Below are positions 20,116 through 30,626 of a DNA stretch of 64,000 bases, piece after piece. The position numbers and the translations under genes are program-made. The DNA is taken from assembly GCA_905221605.1 (NCBI GenBank), contig CAJNDS010001890.1:1181501-1245500 (forward strand). Direction: 5' to 3'. The notes under the pieces were generated by a model, which searched no databases, had not been told where the DNA came from, and saw nothing but the letters and a program-made list of their open reading frames with translations. Source of the stretch: Symbiodinium natans (lineage: Eukaryota; Sar; Dinophyceae; Suessiales; Symbiodiniaceae). How positions within the stretch are numbered: position 1 is the stretch's first letter; the number at the start of each line of letters is the position of its first letter.

Positions 20116-20690
20116 CAAGCAATCAACTTGGAAGTCAAGCCAGACCAACGCTTCGCTTGGGATTTAGCTACAGGAACCTCTCCAAGTCTGAGATTTGAAG
20201 TTTAAGTTCTGACATCCCACAACGAAAGTCACCGCTTGCCCCCAAGCCCTAAGCCCCTAAAACCCTCAACCCTAAGCCCCTCAACCCCTAAACCCTCAAC
20301 CCCTAAACCCCTAAACCCCTAAACCCTAAACCCCTAAACCCCTAAACCCCTAAACCCCTATGAACCCTAAGCCCCATACCTGTTGAAGGAGCCATCCGTG
20401 CACTCCATGATCCCAAGCACTGGGCCCATCGACTTCCTGTGCTCCCGAGCATGCTTGAGGTTCAGGGTTTAGGGTTTAGGGTTTTAGGGTTTAGGGTTTA
20501 GGGGTTTAGGGTTTAGGATTTAGGGTTTAGGGGTTAGGGGTTCAGGGTTCAGGGTTCAGGGTTTAGGGTTGGGGTTTCGGGTTTAGGGTTTAGGGGCTCC
20601 GAGTTCAAGGCTACAAGCGGACACCAGAGAGCTTTCAGAAGGACCCTCAACCCGAAACCGAAACTCCATATATATATATATATATGGTCA
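20116..20690 (+). CDS. Exons of an unassigned gene
   Basis: 20116-20185 reads NLEVKPDQRFAWDLATG. 20389-20459 reads SMIPSTGPIDFLCSRAC and ends with two bases of a codon. The next exon starts at 20604 with one base and reads RLQADTRELSEGPSTRN, so the 20459-20604 junction is in phase. The 3' end is not found: after about 20686 the sequence turns into the low-GC island. The intron between the second and third exon consists almost entirely of TTTAGGG-type repeats (20463-20600). Confidence 0.45.
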
Positions 20691-20951
20691 CCCCCCCTGA
20701 TCTAGGTTTTGCTTTGTCCCTATAAAAACCCTCGTAAATCCCGATTAAAATGACATGCTGGCTATGCTAGGCGATGTCCTGTTTTTGCACGTCTAGTCCT
20801 ATGCGAGAAAACCTGTAAATAGTGAAAAACGCGTGTGTTTAGCACTACTTCCACATCACCACATAAAAAAACACCCCAAAAACACAGGAAAATGCAATTT
20901 GGTAAACATGTCTATGAATTATTTGCATAGGACAGGCTTATAAACACAGAA

Positions 20952-21530
20952 TTGTATGCAAAAAACATTTCTTTTTTGCAGAATTTGCAAATTTTGACAC
21001 AAATCCAAAAATCCAAAAACCCAAAAACTCAAAACCATGGAGCCGGGAGGCCGCCTTTTTTGGATTTTTTTGTTTTCTCGAGGTTTTTTTTTGGTTTTTT
21101 TTGGAAAAATCCAAAAAAAACCATGGTTTTTTTTGGATTTTACTTGCTCCTGGCCTCAAAAACCTGAAAAACACATGTTTTTTTTTGGATTTTGAGTGAA
21201 AATCCAAAAAAACCCTCGTGTTTTTTTGGATTTCAGGTGCTCCTGGTCTCAGAAACTAAAAAAACACATGGTTTTTTTTGGATTTTCACTCAAAATCCAA
21301 AAAAAAAACCATGTGTTTTTAGGTTTTTGAGGCCAGGAGCAAGTAAAATCCAAAAAAACCCATGGTTTTTTTTGGATTTTTCCAAAAAAAACCAAAAAAA
21401 CCTCGAGAAAACCAAAAAATCCAAAAAAGGCGGCCTCCCGGCTCCATGGTTTTGAATTTTTGGATTTTTGGATTTTTGGGTTTTTTTTTTTAGCAAATTT
21501 TGCAAAAAATGCTTTTCTTGCATAAAGAAT
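20952..21530. repeat. Large inverted repeat, about 580 bp
   Basis: The left-arm string AACCATGGAGCCGGGAGGCC is matched by GGCCTCCCGGCTCCATGG in the right arm. The flanking AAATCCAAAAA/TTTTTGGATTT tracts, CTCGAGG/CCTCGAG, and outer TTTGCAGAATTTGCAAATTT/AAATTTTGCAAAAAATGC segments also pair. The centre lies near 21240. In the folded form it would be a hairpin with arms close to 280 bp. Confidence 0.8.
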
Positions 21531-21639
21531 GTGTATTGTTATACGTTGTTTCTGCTAATGTGACTGCCTTGCACACACACAGAGAAAAGAACACAAACAC
21601 ACCCACCATTCGTTTTTTTTCAATTCAGCCTATTCGCTA

Positions 21640-23450
21640 TGCAGGGCGTGGCGTTAACATGTAAAATTCCATTAGATTTAATTACGAATGAGGCTTAGAA
21701 GAGGATGTCTTGGGATGTGGCGTCTTAATATGAAAAGTAATAAAAAAAAAAGAAATAGAGAGGGTTTCTTAGGGTGTGGTTCTTTTGAGGATGTGGACCT
21801 GCAATTCAAAAGTCTAATTGGACTTAAAAAAGAGTGGGGCTTCGAAGAGGATGTCTTGGGGTGTGGCCTCTTAATTTAAACGTCTATTTAAGTGGAATCA
21901 CAAAGGAAGTCCAGTTGAGGATTTCTTAGGGTGTGGTGCTTTAGTGCAAACCTCAAATTACATTTCATTACGAAGCGGGGCCAGAGGAGACTTTCACAGG
22001 GTGTGGTCGGTAAAATAAAATTCCAAAGAGGTAGTAACGAATGAGGCTTAGAAGGGCGTGGCCTCTTAATTGTTTTACTTGGTTTGGTTTTACGAACGAA
22101 GCTGTGGCTTTACCATACACAGGTCTTAGGGTGTGGCCTTTTAAATTCTGTCCAAAGGGGTGTGGCCTCTAAACTTAAAATTCAATTTAAGTGGAATTCC
22201 AAACGAGTCCAGATGAGGATTTCTTAGGGTGTGGCGTTTTAATACAAACCTCAAATAACATTGTAGTATGAAGCGAGGCCAGGGGAGAATTTCATAGGGT
22301 GTGGTCTGCAAAAAAGAATTCCAAATAGGTATTAACCAATGAAGCTTAGAAGAGGATGTCTTGTGGCGGGGCCTCTTAATTTGTTTGTTTGACTTGGGTT
22401 TAATTTACTAACGAAGCTATGGCTTTATCATATACAAGTCTGTTGACATTTCACTAATAGGCACCAGAAGAGGATTTCATAGGGTCTAGCGGTTAAATAT
22501 GGAATTGTAAGTACATTCAAATACGAATGGGGGCTCATGATATAAATTTCTGTCCAAGAGTTACATACGAACCTAGCCTAGGTCAGAACTTCTTAGGGTG
22601 TGGGCTTCTTACCTAGCATTATAAACTTCTTACGAGATTCTGTTACGAACAGGCCCCAGAATGGTGTGGCTTTTTTTAATACAAGCATCTTGGCAAATCG
22701 AAAATAAGTCTAATTACAAACGAAGGTCTAATGAGGATTTCTTGGCGTGTGGCTTTGTAATACAGAATTCTAATTAATCTTCATTACAAATAGGGGCCAG
22801 AAAGGGATTTCATAGGGTATGGTCTGCAATATAGAATTCTAACTCGGTTTCATTGCGAGAAGGATGTCCTGGGGTTGGCCTCTGAATATACACTTGCTTT
22901 ACTTGGGTTCAATTACGATTGAAGCCCAGAAGAGGATTTCATAGGGTGTGGGCTTACAATATGAAATCAAATGGCGTTTCATTACGAATGGGGCCAGCGA
23001 AAGATTTCACAGGGTGTGGGAAAAACAAAAATGTTCTAAATAGGTATTAATCAATGAGGCTTAGAAGAGGATGTCTTGGGGCTGGGCCTCTTAATATGTT
23101 TTTTTACTTGGGTTAATTACGAACGAAGCTGTGGCTTTATCAGACACAAGTCTACTGAAATTTCATTAAGAGGGCCCAGAAGAGGATTTCATAGGGTGTG
23201 GCCTTCAAGTATAGAATTCTTTTCGTAGGGTGTGGGCTTCTTATGTAGAAGCATTTTCTCAATAAAATAGGAAGGAAGCCCAGATGAGGATTTCTGAGGC
23301 TGTAACCTCTGCATATAAAGCTCTTGTGAGATTTTGTTACGGACAGGCAGGCCCCAGAAGAGGATTTCATAGGGTGCGGCTTTTAATTGGCAAATTTAGA
23401 TTTCTAAAAAATTTTTACTACGAATGAGGCCAGTGGCCTTTTAATTTTCA
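21640..23450. repeat. Degenerate repeat field (GAGGATTTCATAGGGTGTGG)
   Basis: At least twenty diverged units, each with a variant of ATTACGAANGAGGC(C/T)(C/T)AGA, then AGAGGATTTC(T/A)TAGGGTGTGG, then a TTAAT or TAATAC spacer. Spacing is irregular, about 70-110 bases. No protein frame persists through it. This looks like an old satellite-like array rather than genes. Confidence 0.75.
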
Positions 23451-23524
23451 TTCCGACTTAGGTTTAAATCTCGCTTCGATGGGCCCGAAAGGCCTTTCGA
23501 CCTAGATCATGGGGGGGGGGGTGA

Positions 23525-23526
23525 GC

Positions 23527-23579
<53 letters not shown>

Positions 23580-23585
23580 CATATA
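23525..23585. repeat. TATA microsatellite hairpin
   Basis: Three (AT)n blocks separated by TGTATA, self-complementary. A poly-G run precedes it and a GTCCTCCACC...GGTGGAGG-like inverted pair follows. Confidence 0.7.
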
Positions 23586-23803
23586 TACCCTTGTAGTCCT
23601 CCACCCGAATGTGGAGGCCACTCCCAACCCTGGGCCTCTCGATTCCCCTGCGGCTCTGTACCCCCTCCCCCTTTTGTGATGTTGCACCACCCCTTCTGGC
23701 ATCAAGGTTTCGGCTCGGTCTGCGCAGGACCGGGACTGCCCCGCCCTAAACCCTAAACCCTAAACCCTTAACCCTTAAACCCTAGACCCTAAACCAATGT
23801 GAA

Positions 23804-23905
23804 ATGGTACAAGCAGTGGAAGAGGGGCGCGAGCGCTGTTTGCGCACGGCTTTGTCCGCCGGACGTCTGTCAGAGTGGCTTTTCCACCTCCGCCCTGATT
23901 TCTGA
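23804..23905 (+). CDS. Small open frame, probably a terminal exon
   Basis: An ATG at 23804 opens a frame MVQAVEEGRERCLRTALS through GRLSEWLFHLRPDF to TGA at 23903. It is protein-like and lacks alternative donors before the stop. Whether the ATG is a true start or the frame is the last exon of the gene upstream of the low-GC island is not known; CAAG just after the ATG could also be an acceptor. Confidence 0.35.
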   Translation: MVQAVEEGRERCLRTALSAGRLSEWLFHLRPDF

Positions 23906-23944
23906 CGAACCCGTGAGTCTTTGCCCCTAAACCCTAAACCCTAA

Positions 23945-24145
23945 ACCCTAAACCATGAAGCAAGGGTGCCGTTGCTCGCTACCTTCCCATTCTATCCACT
24001 GCCTGTTGATCAAACAACCGTTGACGTGCTCCGTCACCGCTCCACACGCTGTCGGAGATCGCTCGGCACGTTGCACCCGCAATTGGGGCTTCGGGCTTAG
24101 GGGCTAGCATTTGGGGATGAGCGTTTAGGGTTGAGGGGTCGAGGG
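23945..24145 (+). CDS. Possible exon(s), frame ambiguous
   Basis: Two frames are open over the same stretch. One starts at an ATG (23945) and reads KQGCRCSLPSHSIHCL. The other reads GAVARYLPILSTAC before a GTTGAT donor and then APSPLHTLSEIARHVAP after it. The second is more protein-like, but both remain possible. No family recognised. Confidence 0.25.
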
Positions 24146-24762
24146 GTTTGGGTTAATTTTGTTGCCTACCCGCCTACCAAGGAACGCGGGCGTTTTCCCG
24201 GTTTTCGGGGTTCAGGGTTTGAGCAAGGGGCTTTCGCACCCCCCCCTCCTCCCCTTATTACTCGCCCATGGTCTTTAAAGGGGGCTTAGGGTTTCATAGC
24301 TGTGACAGTTTAGGGTTTAGGGTTAGGGTTTAGCTATGAATGCATGTGCTGTAAGGGTCCACTCTACCCTTAAGCACCCGTCTAGCGCCGTAAATTCGGT
24401 CTTATAAGGGCTTGCGGTTTTGTTTAGGAAACTGAACCCGAAGGCCCTAAACCCTACACCCTAAACCCTGGCCCTGTACCGTGAACAAGGAAAGTAGACC
24501 CAACATTCACCCTAAGCCCTAAGCCCTAAACCCTTAACCCTAAGCCCTAAACCCTAAGCCCTAGCCCTAAGCCCTAAACTCAAACCCTAAACCCTAGGTA
24601 TGTTTGCCTTTTTCTGGCACAAAGGGCTCGGGCCTCTCAATCCAGAGCCTTGGTTTAGGGTTTAGGGTTTAGGGTATGGGGTATAGGGTTTAAGGTTTAG
24701 GGTCAGGGTTTAGAGTTTCGGCTTTCGGGTTTCGGGTTTCGGGTTTAGGGCTCAAGGTTTAG

Positions 24763-25749
24763 CAACCTTAACCTCGCAATCCTGGTGCGCGTACAAATGC
24801 CAGGTATCCCAAACCGAGCCTCCCACAGGAGCTGCCGGGCAGGGTTCGAACCTTTGAGTTTTAGGGTTTAGGAAGCTTAGGGTTTAGGTTTAGGGTTTAG
24901 GGTTTAGGGTTTAGGGTTTAGGTTTAGGACAAAGCCGCCCCCTAGGTTTCCATTCGGGTACCCCTTCGGGGATAGGATTCTAACTCAGCTTCCCTTTTAT
25001 TTTTAGGGATGATGGTGTGCAGGGATTTAGAGTTTGTAACTCGACCAGGGTTTAGGGTTTAGGGCTTTTTAGGCCCCTCTAGCGAGCAGGCCTTTGGGGG
25101 TTAGTGCTTTTGAAGTCTCTGAGCCCCAAACCCTAAACGCTATGAGCCACAAACCTCCAGGGGCTACGTAGTTTGGTGGTTGAGTGGATTCGGGTGTTTT
25201 CGGGTGAGGTCGGGGCGCAGGTTCGACTCAACGCCAGGTTGCCTGAGATCCCTAGACTGTCTTGTCTGTCTACCTAGGATCCACAGTAGGCCCTTTTCCC
25301 CTGATTTTTGAGGCTTTAGGTTCCGTCTTTAGCCCCCTTCAAACCCAAAAAGGGAACGCCTTTTGTTCCTAGGTTTCTCTTGGCAAGTGATCACAAGAGA
25401 ACGAGCAGCCCCTTGCGCTTGAAAGGAGCGTTCCCAGATGGTGGGAAAGATGCCGCCAACTGCCGCCTGCCTGAACTTAAGAGGTTCAAGGTCTAGTGTT
25501 TCGGGGAAGGGGTTCCATGTTGCTAGCCACCTCAACCACCCCCCGCCCCCCCCCTCCGCCCCCCCCTCCGCCCCCCCCTCCGCCCCCCCCTCCGCGCCCC
25601 CCTCCGCCCCCCCCTTTCCCCTCCCCCCATCTTAGTTGTCGTTGAAGGTACCTTGTAATGTTCTTTGAAGGAACCTTCAGTTCCTGTTTCCCGACTTCCC
25701 TACCAGCAATGCTTCCCCAAGCACGCTTCTGGACCCTGAACTTCCCTAA
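24763..25749 (+). CDS. Five-exon gene segment ending at 25749, unknown product
   Basis: Exons in phase: 24763-24843 (LAILVRVQMPGIPNRAS), 25007-25049 (acceptor TTTTATTTTTAG, reading DDGVQGFRVCNSTR), 25161-25258 (LRSLVVEWIRVFSGEVG then NARLPEIPRL) and 25373-25483 (SDHKRTSSPLRLKGAF, then GGKDAANCRLPELKR). The phase between 25483 and the last exon was not matched. Terminal exon 25681-25749 reads FPTSNASPSTLLDPELP with TAA. The first acceptor is the TTTAG of a telomeric remnant. Between the fourth and last exon lies a CCCCCCCTCCGCC minisatellite. The - strand frame over 25329-25535 is open too but conflicts with four phase-consistent + junctions. The 5' end is not identified. Confidence 0.55.
25541..25626. 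repeat. C-rich minisatellite (CCCCCCCTCCG)n
   Basis: Six or seven near-identical 12-base units of CCCCCCCTCCGC, ending in TTTCCCCTCC. It lies in the intron before the terminal exon of the gene above. Confidence 0.85.
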
Positions 25750-25860
25750 GCCCTAAGCCCTAAGCCCTAAGCCCTAAGCCCTAAGCCCTAAACCCTAAAC
25801 CCTAAACCCTAAACCCTAAACCCTAATCAGACTGAAGCTTCGTGAGATTTTTCTGCCCAG

Positions 25861-25953
25861 GTGGAGTTCGACGGCGCAGGCCTGGGGCCGTGCGTTCAAG
25901 AAGAAACGGGCGCTATTGGGTTAGACTCCGGATATTTCGTGTGGGGCATTTCG
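25861..25953 (+). CDS. Single exon of an unassigned gene
   Basis: Acceptor TTTTTCTGCCCAG, 31 codons reading VEFDGAGLGPCVQEET then GLDSGYFVWGIS, donor GTAACA. Both borders are good matches to consensus and the exon is phase 0 on both sides. Nearby, 26380-26458 carries another exon-like block after TCTTTCAG in which two frames are open (ELAPEPGYTGPGPL or LHLNQATPALDLWSRGG). The connection between them is not established. Confidence 0.4.
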
Positions 25954-26458
25954 GTAACAACAGATGAAACTTGATCTCACCTCCTCCCCTCCTCCCCTAA
26001 ACCCTAAACCCTAAACCCTAAACCCTAAACCCTAAACCCTAAACCCTCAACCCTAAACCCTAAACCCCAAACCCCAAGCCCTCCAGCCCGCCCAGCCCGC
26101 CCAGCCTGCCCAGCCCCCTTCCACAACCCAGCTGCCTGGAGGGCGAAGCCCAACAGGCTGGTGGGCTTGAGGTGTGCCGGAGTTGAGCCAGGTATGCTCT
26201 TGACAGTACCTAAACCCTAAAGCCTTAAGCCCTTGAACTGCTATTTTTTTATAAGAACCTCCCCAAAAAATCAAAAGACAATAATCCCGATATATCGCCC
26301 ATATAAGGAAGACCTATAGTTTGTAATTTTTTGTGTGCCGGGGCGGGGGGGGGGGGGGGGGTAAAGCCTGAATGGTCTTTCAGAGGGAACTTGCACCTGA
26401 ACCAGGCTACACCGGCCCTGGACCTCTGGTCCAGAGGTGGACTCTTGCAGCTTGGCTA

Positions 26459-26638
26459 TGGGTTTAGGGTTTAGGGTTTAGGGTTTAGGGTTTAGGGTTT
26501 AGGGTTTAGGGTTTAGGGTTTAGGGTTTAGGGTTTAGGGTTTGGGGTTTAGGGTTTAGGGTTTAGGGTTTAGGGTTTAGGGTTTAGGGTTTAGGGTTTAG
26601 GGTTTAGGGTTTAGGGTTTAGGGTTTAGGGTTTAGGGT
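26459..26638 (+). repeat. Longest telomeric array in the window
   Basis: About 25 TTTAGGG heptamers with a single TTTGGGG variant near the middle. Unique exon-like sequence lies directly on its left, so GTTTAG at its first repeat is available as a splice donor. Confidence 0.92.
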
Positions 26639-26866
26639 CAGGGTCTGCAGGGCTGAGGGTTTAGGGTTTGGGAAGCGGACGCTGCGGAAACTCTCTGTTA
26701 TGCAGCCCCCTTAGTCACTGGAATACAAAACGGCTTAGTCGAGACACCTCCCGCGCTGCTTGAACCCTGACGTCACTAGTCCCCCAAAAAGCCTACAAAA
26801 GAATCGCCGTTGGCACGAAGATGCCCCCGGGAGTAAAATTTTTGAGCAGTCATGATCCCATGACAG

Positions 26867-27041
26867 GCCGGTGCCCAATATGGAAATATTGAATGCCGAT
26901 TCAATATTAGACTGCTCCGAAATTTGCCCTGGTTCCGGGACGACCAGTCGGCCGTTGATGTTTTTCATGGAGTACGGGCTACTCAACATAGTGCAAAGTA
27001 GCAGGTTCCTATTGCTGTTGAAGCACATCAGGAAACAATGA
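26867..27041 (+). CDS. Probable terminal exon; antisense frame also open
   Basis: After CCCATGACAG a + strand frame runs 57 codons to TGA at 27039, reading NMEILNADSILDCSEIC and then FFMEYGLLNIVQSSRFL. The - strand carries a longer open frame (27109 down to 26735, 124 codons, starting MVVLNFGVGDEKTQD). I prefer the + strand because all well-supported neighbours are on it and the acceptor is good, but the - strand reading cannot be excluded. Neither is recognised. Confidence 0.35.
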
Positions 27042-27243
27042 GTTAAATTGAACTCTGGCGCTGCATCTTGAGTTTTTTCGTCTCCAACGCCAAAGTTCAA
27101 TACCACCAAACCAAGCCGGGAGCCGACTGAACATTTCTAGGACGCGGAGTAGGCTCTTATTTCCTTTTTTTAAGGGTTGGGGGTTCCCTTTTGATCCCCC
27201 TAAATTCAAAGCCAAGCAGGGTGCCCCCTTTTTATTGCCAGCT

Positions 27244-27299
27244 TACTCCTGGGTCTAGTTGTTCAGCTGGTAGGCTGGTTGCGTGTTTTGGGTTAGACC
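27244..27299 (+). other. tRNA-like relic
   Basis: GGGTCTA and TAGACCC, 50 bases apart end to end, pair like an acceptor stem, and the intervening GTTCAGCTGGTAGG resembles a tRNA D arm (A box). Anticodon and T arms are missing, so it is not a functional tRNA. It may be a deleted tRNA or the head of a tRNA-derived element. Confidence 0.25.
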
Positions 27300-27391
27300 C
27301 TAAACCCCCTAAACCCTAAGCCTTCAGAGCCCTCTAAATTCTCCAAACCCTACAGCCCTTCCTTCACGCCAGGATTGAACATGAGTTCTTG

Positions 27392-27510
27392 CTGTGAGGA
27401 CCTGTCTGTCTGCCGTGATAGGGCTTCTGGGGTTGAAGGGTGCCATTTCTGATTGGGGTCGTCTCGAAGTTCTGTCTCTTTCCGTGCCAAAAGTCCCAGC
27501 TACCCCCCTT
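27392..27510 (+). CDS. Possible exon, hydrophobic
   Basis: A frame from about 27393 reads SAVIGLLGLKGAISDWGR then LEVLSLSVPK before a GTCCCA donor. A different frame starting at ATG 27376 reads MSSCCEDLSVCRDRASG and stops soon after. One of the two is likely real; I cannot choose with certainty. Confidence 0.25.
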
Positions 27511-27928
27511 GACCCTCACCTTCCCCCCCCTCCCCCCCATCGGTGTAACTCCCCTAAGGGTTTGTTTTTTTTTGCCTTTTTCGGCTTGCTTGTAAGGCTG
27601 AGCCTCTGTACTCTGGAAGATTGTTAACATCCAGACGCTTAATTCGCAACCTGGAACCCTATATCTTCTTGTACAGGGTTCGTAGTGGTCTGACAGGGCT
27701 TTGTAGGGTTTAGGGGTTCATGGGCAGGTAGAAGCCGAACTACAAGTAGGTACTTTTGATATGCCTCGTTGTAGCTCTTTTTCAGAGGAGTCTTACAACA
27801 AGTTGTGAACAGCCCATGCATCTTCGAGTACGCCCTAAACTTTGGCCCTAAACCCCAAAACGTCAACCCTAAACCCCAAAACGTCAACCCTAAACCCTAA
27901 GCCCTAAACCCTAAACCCCTTCAAGCAG

Positions 27929-28209
27929 GACTCCACGTCGCAGAGTTTCCCACGGCCTTATCAAGGTGCGGGTTGAACGCGCGCACTTAGATGGACCCTG
28001 GGATTACTGGAAGGTTAGGGCTTACTGTTAGCTGACTGTGGGGCTTCGAAGCCCTAAACCCTAACCCTAAACCCTAAACCCTAAAACCTAAACCCTATAA
28101 GCAGCTAGCGGCTAGCTGCTAGCAGACCCAGGGTCCATCAGAGGTCTGGTACAAGCGACAGGGGCCCTTTGCTTGCGGCCCGCGCCTGGAGGCGCAGGCG
28201 AATTCCTAG
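27929..28209 (+). CDS. Three-exon gene 3' end, unknown product
   Basis: Exons 27929-27965 (DSTSQSFPRPYQ, acceptor TTCAAGCAG, donor GTGCGG), 27991-28013 (DGPWDYWK, acceptor GCACTTAG, donor GTTAGG) and 28126-28209 (TQGPSEVWYKRQGPF, then RLEAQANS and TAG) join in one frame with no phase conflict. The intron between the second and third includes CCCTAAA repeats. A possible upstream exon after TTTTTCAG at 27793 reads VLQQVVNSPCIFEYA but runs into repeats and stops. Family not recognised. Confidence 0.5.
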
Positions 28210-28376
28210 ATCCCTATGCAGTCCAGGGTTCAGGGTTTACGATTTAGGGTTTATGGTGTGAACCCACAGCTACAATTGTTTTTTGCTTAACCCCTTCTCC
28301 CCCCTTCCCACCCAAACAAACAAGAAAGTAATCAGGAGCCAAGATTCGGAGTCTTGGTTTGCTTCATATCCCGCAG

Positions 28377-28421
28377 GTGCAGATCCTGTGCCCAACAAGG
28401 GTCAGAAGGGGGCTTCCTTGC
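28377..28421 (+). CDS. Isolated exon
   Basis: Acceptor CATATCCCGCAG, open in all three frames for a short distance; the most protein-like is ADPVPNKGQKGASLL before the donor GTTTGA. It precedes the gene starting at 28562 and may belong to a separate upstream transcript. Confidence 0.25.
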
Positions 28422-28561
28422 TTAGGTTTGAGGACATAAGGCCCTAGACCCTTTATAAAAACAACACCCTAAACCCTAAACCCTAAACCCTAAGCCCTGG
28501 TTAGGGTCCGCCGGAACTCCCAGTTTCGCGTCACGAATACTCTCACATATAGGAAGTCGAC

Positions 28562-29166
28562 ATGGGGGCCTCGATCGGTGGAGAGCATGCAGTACCCAAG
28601 GTAGTTGAACGCAGACTGCGGACGCTGACTTCACAAGGGTTTAGGGTTTAGGGTTTAGGGGGTGTTTAGGGAGCAGGGCCTGGGGTTCAGGACCCGTATC
28701 GCAAGGATGTAATCCTTTCCGGATGGTTGTTTGCAGACGCTGCCTTAGCCTAACCTCTAGGCGTCCCCGACGCATGCTGGTAAGACCACCTAGATCGCTT
28801 TTTTTGTTGTTAACCCAATGGCTTCACATCGTTTCGGGCCTAAGCCCTAAAACCCTAAGCCTGCGAGCTCATGATGTGAGGGGCCCCTCAACATACTCTT
28901 CCTTCCTTGGAAAGCGGCATGCACCGGCAAGTGGGCTGAATGAATGAACCATAAACTTTCCTTTAGGGTTCTTTTCGTCCCCAATTGAATGGGGTATTGC
29001 AGTCGACCGTGAAGCCTCCTGGCCGGTTGCGCCTGCTTTCCACGGCTCCATCGGAGCCAATCCGAAAGAAGCCCAGTTGTGGTTGCTGGGCGACCGATTG
29101 TAGCGAGCTTGCGCACCGCGCGACTGTGCATGATTTTAAGCCGAGGAGATGTTTGTGCCCTGGGAA
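28562..29166 (+). CDS. 5' part of a gene starting MGASIGGEHA, unknown product
   Basis: The start exon 28562-28638 begins ATG GGG GCC and reads MGASIGGEHAVPKVVERR. It ends with two bases at a GTTTAG donor taken from the adjacent telomeric repeat. Exon 28677-28930 continues in one long frame (CLSLTSRRPRRMLVRP and later TYSSFLGKRHAPA). Exon 29003-29099 (acceptor GTATTGCAG, donor GTAGCG) reads EASWPVAPAFHGSIGANP then KEAQLWLLGDR. Exon 29141-29166 reads RGDVCALG. All junctions are in phase. The FHGSI and EAQLWLL spacing recalls the start of SH2 domains, but the later SH2 arginine motif is not seen, so I give no family. The 3' end lies downstream, perhaps 29584-29654. Confidence 0.5.
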
Positions 29167-29169
29167 GTG

Positions 29170-30250
29170 AGCTAGGGCAGCTAGGCTTTGCATAGGGTGG
29201 ACGTAGCGTAGCTTTATCGAATCACAGGGGCTTACGCGGTCTGTCTTTTTTGGGGTTTTTAAAGGCCATGTGTTGGTTACATATAAACCTATTACGAGTT
29301 AAAGGTTAACCTATCCGATTACTAATTGAAGGTTACCCTTTTTTGGGGGCCAGGGTATTCAGCCCTAAACCCTAAACCCTAGACCCTAAAGCCCCTACAA
29401 GGTTTAGAGTTGAAGCAGTAGGAGAGATGGTCGGCTTGACTGGACCGGCTTGCAGATGCAGAAATCTAAGCGCTAAACCAGGACAGGCCGAGGGTTTAGG
29501 GTTTAGGGTTTAGGGTTTCGGGTTTAGGGTTTAGGATTTAGGGTTTAGCGTTCAGCGTTTAGGGTTTAGGATAAGGAAGCCAGGTTTGCTCGACGAAGGA
29601 CGCGAAGATTAACTAGGACTCTGGGGCTTAGGTCCCCGCTGATGTTGAGACGCTAGATTACTATTTCAGTTATTAGGGTTCTTGGGGTTTTTGGGATTGA
29701 GAGGTGAAGGACTCAGGGCTCGCTACCAGGTAGGACCCGAAATAAATTCCTGTCTGTCACCCAGAACCTCTGAAATGGGGACGATACTTTAACCAACCTT
29801 TGGCAATTTCCCAAAATAGAGGTGCCCCGAATAGATCCCCCAAATAAACCCCCAAAAAGGGTACCCCTGTTGGCGGAAACCCCCATAAACCCTGAACCCT
29901 AAACCCGAAACCCTAAACCCTAAGACCCCTAAACCATAAACCCTAAACGTTCCTTTAAAAGCGGCTCTTTGTGGCTGACGGGGCTAGGCGGCTCCTCAGG
30001 TTTTTGAAGTTTTTGGGGACTTCTGGGAGAGCGACAGACTGCCAGACTTAGGGTTTAGGGTTTAGGGCTTAGGGTTTAGGGTTTAGGGTTTAGGGTTTAG
30101 GGTAGGGGCACGAGTTCTACCATACATGCCCCCAGAACAGGCACAAGAGTTCTGATTTCGATCGACACTCCCAAAAACTACCAAAGTTGGCTCATAACTT
30201 TCTGCCTTCTGGAGAACAGGGGTCACCCTAACCCCTAAACCCTAAACCAA
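29170..30250. other. Mixed stretch, weak exon candidates only
   Basis: It contains an element shared with 16150-16240 (29240-29365), telomeric remnants at 29489-29575, a diverged family B hairpin near 29805-29882 and a telomeric array at 30049-30103. Possible small exons are about 29402-29491 (EMVGLTGPACRCRN), 29584-29654 (LTRTLGLRSPLMLRR, TAG) and 29717-29734. None can be chained securely. Confidence 0.3.
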
Positions 30251-30251
30251 G

Positions 30252-30328
30252 CTTCCTGGCGCAACATGCCCGGTGGCATCGCAGGAGCCGGGCAACTCGA
30301 CGATTTGTTTGAACGGGTGATGGCATGA
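30252..30328 (+). CDS. Terminal exon, unknown product
   Basis: After ACCAAG, 25 codons read SWRNMPGGIAGAGQLDD then LFERVMA and TGA. Another frame of the same exon is open to a GTGATG donor (TCPVASQEPGNSTICL), so the call depends on the upstream exon, which was not found. Confidence 0.35.
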
Positions 30329-30626
30329 GTTCTTGCAACCCACTCTAACTTAGTTCGCCTGCAGTTGAACTTTAAATATTTGTAGGTTTCCTTGTTTAGT
30401 AGGGAGATTGAAGTTTAAGCTTTTGTCCCCCCTGGTTATTGGAAAGGTAAGCTAGCTGGTGGAAAGCCCTAGGCCGAGCAGAATGCATACCCACACCTCG
30501 AGGCTGAACTAGCTTGAAAACCGTGCTTGGAGCAGGGAGGTGGGCTTTCGGATTCCCTTGATAGGCAAAAATGCAGCCATTCGACTTTAGGGTTTAAGGT
30601 AGAAATTTGGGTTTGGGTGCTGCCAG

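Larger units (their letters stand above)
20690..23510. other. Low-GC island without telomeric repeats
   Basis: About 2.8 kb in which the TTTAGGG motif, otherwise present every few hundred bases, is absent and base composition drops. It contains the large inverted repeat at 20952-21530 and the degenerate repeat field at 21640-23450. No exon with acceptable splice sites was found. The sharp change suggests one inserted block, possibly a large non-autonomous element. Confidence 0.5.

Noticed and set aside
20938-21523. Frames over the large inverted repeat rich in F, K and N
   Set aside because: Mirror images of the two arms, AT-rich, same peptides on both strands; a repeat artefact.
25161-25235. 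Candidate tRNA-Leu/Ser (GTGGTTGAGTGG ... CAGGTTCGACTC)
   Set aside because: No acceptor stem or anticodon arm forms, and the segment is a well-supported exon (LRSLVVEWIRVFSGEVG).
26735-27109. A 124-codon frame on the - strand
   Set aside because: Kept only as an alternative: the neighbours are on + and a + strand exon with a good acceptor and stop covers the same DNA. Not recognised as any family.
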